A DNA stretch of 64,000 nt from Rhodospirillales bacterium URHD0017 (GTDB lineage Bacteria > Pseudomonadota > Alphaproteobacteria > Reyranellales > Reyranellaceae). A model generated the notes under the pieces. That model worked only from the letters and a program-made list of their open reading frames with translations, ran no database searches and had not been told where the DNA came from. This document shows, one piece after another, positions 61,745 to 64,000 of the stretch. Positions within the stretch are counted from its first letter, which is position 1, and each line of letters starts with the position of its first letter. The position numbers and the translations under genes are program-made. The stretch spans positions 1 to 64,000 of the forward strand of contig FODP01000003.1 in NCBI GenBank assembly GCA_900110395.1, read 5' to 3'.

Positions 61745-62044
61745 ATGAACAGCAAGAACATCACCCCGCTCGGAACCCAGGAACATGAGATCCTGCGCGC
61801 CATCGCCCGGTCGACGGCGGCGCTGGCGGTTCCGCTGTCATCGACCCAACGCCTGCGGTTCGAGATGCTGGGCCTGATCGAAGATCGTGCCGACGGCATC
61901 CGGCTGACCGAGCGCGGACGTGCGATCGCCGCGGCGCCGAGCGGGACATCACAGGCACCGCCGAAGGATTTGCAGGAACACGCGGCAGCGCCGCGCGACC
62001 GGCGTGGCCGCCGGCTCGGGCTGAGGCGTCGCTCTCCCTTCTGA
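61745..62044 (+). CDS. Hypothetical protein with winged-helix-like middle
   Basis: A 99-residue protein. The core EHEILRAIARSTAALAVPLS and STQRLRFEMLGLIEDRADGI with RLTERGRAIAAA looks like a small winged helix (recognition segment followed by a beta wing ending in 'LTxxGR'). A basic, Arg-rich C-terminus follows (PRDRRGRRLGLRRRS). This may be a DNA-binding protein. No named family. Confidence 0.6.
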   Translation: MNSKNITPLGTQEHEILRAIARSTAALAVPLSSTQRLRFEMLGLIEDRADGIRLTERGRAIAAAPSGTSQAPPKDLQEHAAAPRDRRGRRLGLRRRSPF

Positions 62045-62114
62045 GAAAATTTCCAAATGGTTGCCGGCCGATGGCGTCGCCCAGGAAGGCGACGCCACCG
62101 CCCAACTGCCGTGC

Positions 62115-62480
62115 CTACCAATAGGTCGGCGCGTTGTAGTAGCGGTCGACCTGACGGCCGTAGTCCGGCGTCCACTGGAAATCCTCGTCCATGTCGTAGG
62201 TCGGCGCGCTCTCGAGCAGCTTCTTGTCGAGATTGACGACATAGCCGCCCTTGCTCTCGTCGTAGTTCAGGGTCGACCAGGGAAGCGGATGGTATTTCTC
62301 GCCGATGCCCAGAAAGCCGCCGAACGACATGATGGCGTAAATCGCCTTGCCGCTCACCTTGTCGATCATGATGTCATCGATCGTGCCGAGCTTGTCGCCT
62401 TGCGGGTTGTAGACGGAGGTGCCCTCGACGCGTTCGGCGTTGATGAGCGTATTAGGCGTGATCTTGGTGATGTCGGCCAT
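62115..62480 (-). CDS. PRC-barrel domain protein
   Basis: A 121-residue PRC-barrel protein: TLINAERVEGTSVYNPQGDK, GTIDDIMIDKVSGKAIYAIM and LGIGEKYHPLPWSTLNYD are the barrel strands; a short Tyr-rich tail follows (MDEDFQWTPDYGRQVDRYYN). The PRC barrel occurs in photosynthetic reaction-centre H subunits and in many stress or RNA-related proteins. Stand-alone copies are frequent in alphaproteobacteria, probably general stress proteins. The ATG at 62480 is the natural start. Confidence 0.92.
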   Translation of the reverse strand: MADITKITPNTLINAERVEGTSVYNPQGDKLGTIDDIMIDKVSGKAIYAIMSFGGFLGIGEKYHPLPWSTLNYDESKGGYVVNLDKKLLESAPTYDMDEDFQWTPDYGRQVDRYYNAPTYW

Positions 62481-62580
62481 CGCTTGGTTCCTTCTTGCTT
62501 GGTTGTTGGTGCGCGCCCTGCCCAGCCGCGTCGGCCGATCAACGCGGCGCTGGCCCGGCAGTTGCCGCCGGGGGCCGAAT

Positions 62581-63267
62581 CTAGCGGCGCGCCAACAGGT
62601 CCGGCCAGCGTCGGGCGATGGCCGCAACCATATCGTCGGTGCGGGCGGCCAGGATGCGCTCGCCCTTGAAGGCCGTGGCCGACGTCGGATCGCCGGTGGC
62701 GCCGGTGCGCTCGAACGGCCCGTCGAGTGCCAGTCTGTCCATGCGCACGCTGCGCGGGTCCAGCGCCAGCATCACCGACGTCTCGCGCTCGTCGGCGTGG
62801 CCGCCTTCGGCGACGGCGAGCAGCTTCTCGGCCGCCAATCCCAGCCCCCGCATGTGCAACACCAGAAGGTCGGTTGCTCCCGCGGCAACCTCGTCGATCG
62901 GCTTTTCGGTCGAGACGCCGGTGTTCAGGACGACGAGGCGCCGGGCCCCGTGGCTGCGCAGGTTGCCCAAAAGCTCAGCCAGCAGGGATTTGAAGGTCTC
63001 GGCCGACAGGTGCTGGCTGCCGGCGAACGACGTGAAAGCCGGGTAGAAGCCGAAACCCACGACCGGCGCGGCAACCGCGGGCAGGCGTTCGATCAGCCGC
63101 TGGGCGAGCGCGCGGGCGGTCAGCGCATCGGTCTTGAGCGGCAGGTGCGGGCCGTGCGCCTTGGCCACCGCGCCGATCGGAACCACGACCAGCGCCCCCG
63201 CCTCGAAACGCGCCTTGGCCTCGGGCCAAGTGAGGTCTTCCAGCCAGACGCCGGTGTCGGATGTCAT
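62581..63267 (-). CDS. Creatininase-family amidohydrolase-like protein
   Basis: A 228-residue creatininase-fold protein. PIGAVAKAHGPHLPLKTDAL occupies the place of the usual 'GSxEQHGPHLP..TD', so the metal-ligand Glu before the His seems to be missing or shifted (KAH instead of EQH). Other blocks are RRLVVLNTGVSTEKP and GGHADERETSVMLALDP, the latter keeping the Glu of the second site. Activity is therefore uncertain. Relatives hydrolyse cyclic amides or related cofactors. It is divergent from the SnoaL-like gene. Confidence 0.85.
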   Translation of the reverse strand: MTSDTGVWLEDLTWPEAKARFEAGALVVVPIGAVAKAHGPHLPLKTDALTARALAQRLIERLPAVAAPVVGFGFYPAFTSFAGSQHLSAETFKSLLAELLGNLRSHGARRLVVLNTGVSTEKPIDEVAAGATDLLVLHMRGLGLAAEKLLAVAEGGHADERETSVMLALDPRSVRMDRLALDGPFERTGATGDPTSATAFKGERILAARTDDMVAAIARRWPDLLARR

Positions 63268-63309
63268 GCGGCCACGCTAGCATGAGGCCCGGCGAACGAG
63301 GAGAATCTC

Positions 63310-63744
63310 ATGCGAAAGGCTGCCCTTATCCTGGCGTTGGTCGTGGGAGCGCTGCCGGCGTACGCAGCCGACCCCGAGGCCAACAAGAAAGTGGTGCTCG
63401 ACTTCTACGAGAAGGGGCTGAACCAGAAGGATTTCGACGCGGCGGCCAAGCACTTCGGCCCACGCTACATCCAGCACAATCCCGGCGCGCCGGACGGCAT
63501 CGAGGGCTTCAAGGCCTTCATCGCCATGCGCAAGGAGAAATTCCCCAACGCCAAGAGCGAGATCAAGCGCGCCTTCGCCGAGGGCGACTATGTGATCCTG
63601 CACGTCCATGGCATGCGCGAGCCGGGCGAGCGCGGCGTGGCGATCATCGACATCTTCCGGCTGGAGAACGGCAAGATCGTCGAGCACTGGGATGTCGTGC
63701 AACCGATCCCGGAGAAGCCGGCCAACAACAACGGAATGTTTTGA
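63310..63744 (+). CDS. Exported SnoaL-like (NTF2-fold) protein
   Basis: A 144-residue protein with a signal peptide (MRKAALILALVVGALPAYAA). The mature part is a SnoaL-like cone fold: NKKVVLDFYEKGLNQKDFDA, GPRYIQHNPGAPDGIEGFKA and AIIDIFRLENGKIVEHWDVV with the usual His/Asp-lined cavity. Members of this group include small isomerases or binding proteins. Substrate unknown. GAGGAGAA lies upstream of ATG 63310. Confidence 0.9.
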   Translation: MRKAALILALVVGALPAYAADPEANKKVVLDFYEKGLNQKDFDAAAKHFGPRYIQHNPGAPDGIEGFKAFIAMRKEKFPNAKSEIKRAFAEGDYVILHVHGMREPGERGVAIIDIFRLENGKIVEHWDVVQPIPEKPANNNGMF

Positions 63745-63753
63745 TAGTCCGCG

Positions 63754-64000
63754 CTAGCTTTCCCAGGGCAGTTTGACGCGCTTCAGCGGATGCGTACCCG
63801 GCACGATCAGCTTGCGCCATCGCGCCGACGGCGCGCTGTCGTCGAGCGCGATGCGGCCGGCGACCAGCGAGATGCCGAGATCCTTCCATAACGCCGCGAG
63901 GTCGACGGGTTGGGCGTTGTTGAAATGGCGCTCGACCAGGCTGCTCATGACGGTGGTGCCGGTGACGCGGTCGCAGGTGGCGGCATACTCCGCGATGGTG
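63754..64000 (-). CDS. C-terminal part of an unidentified protein (cut by window edge)
   Basis: A minus-strand frame open at the right edge: TIAEYAATCDRVTGTTVMSS, LVERHFNNAQPVDLAALWKD, then LGISLVAGRIALDDSAPSAR and a basic end (KRVKLPWES). The ATG at 63948 is probably internal because the frame continues upstream. Comparison with M61-type peptidase ends is suggested by the 'LWxxLGI' pattern but is not secure. Family unknown. Confidence 0.45.
   Translation of the reverse strand, partial: TIAEYAATCDRVTGTTVMSSLVERHFNNAQPVDLAALWKDLGISLVAGRIALDDSAPSARWRKLIVPGTHPLKRVKLPWES

Overview
This is a GC-rich, gene-dense window whose content points to a soil-type alphaproteobacterium. A Reyranella- or Bradyrhizobium-like genome would fit, but this is an inference from gene content and no species marker is visible. 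Supporting content includes flavin-dependent luciferase-like monooxygenases (LLM), a TctC/Bug-type solute receptor, short-chain dehydrogenases, a COG0523 GTPase, PRC-barrel and DUF3617 proteins, and a DUF3489/DUF2924/serine-recombinase cassette. None of these is diagnostic alone.

Positions 1 to about 9930 are the right-hand end of an integrated, partly decayed mobile island. From the left it holds an IS3-type transposase tail, small ORFs, a frameshifted DUF3489 gene, a DUF2924 gene, a large serine recombinase, a degenerate tRNA-Gln, an HUH relaxase, a 6 x 15-bp tandem repeat, an IS graveyard (IS110 and IS66 remnants abutting an MFS fragment) and a P4-like tyrosine integrase. The integrase lies beside the displaced 3' half of a tRNA-Leu(TAA), which marks the chromosome junction.

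Positions 10000 to 38900 look like core or accessory-metabolic chromosome. They carry four of the window's five LLM flavoproteins, a near-duplicate SDR pair, an alpha/beta hydrolase with a Cys nucleophile, a Bug receptor, two metallo-beta-lactamase-fold hydrolases, a TauD-like dioxygenase, an amidohydrolase, a sterol-desaturase-like membrane protein, a COG0523 GTPase overlapping an MBL hydrolase, a hemerythrin protein whose ribosome site lies in a hairpin, a complete Opp/Dpp-type ABC transporter, an SMR exporter and a Nudix hydrolase.

Positions 39036 to 43782 form a likely copper-acquisition operon: a DUF2946-like protein, a TonB-dependent receptor, an Asp-box beta-propeller with Cys/His clusters, a TlpA-like thioredoxin and PCu(A)C. 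A rearrangement scar follows, with head-to-head truncated TerB-like and primase-like pieces. Next come a cytochrome c, a PNPOx-like protein and a MAPEG protein. Positions 46450 to 49646 form a uracil-catabolism (URC) cluster, upp - URC4 (DUF1688) - URC1 (GTP cyclohydrolase II-like), with near-perfect palindromes in both gene junctions. Beside it an MFS transporter has been destroyed by a deletion that joined it to a truncated LysR gene and by a frameshift.

Positions 50850 to 64000 hold GFA, topoisomerase IB, a hybrid histidine kinase with duplicated PAS domains, several small exported proteins, an SGNH-like membrane-anchored protein, three paralogues of one small STAS-like family (two tandem, overlapping a single-domain response regulator), a matrixin-like protease, DUF3617, PRC-barrel, creatininase-like and SnoaL-like proteins, and a partial gene at the right edge.
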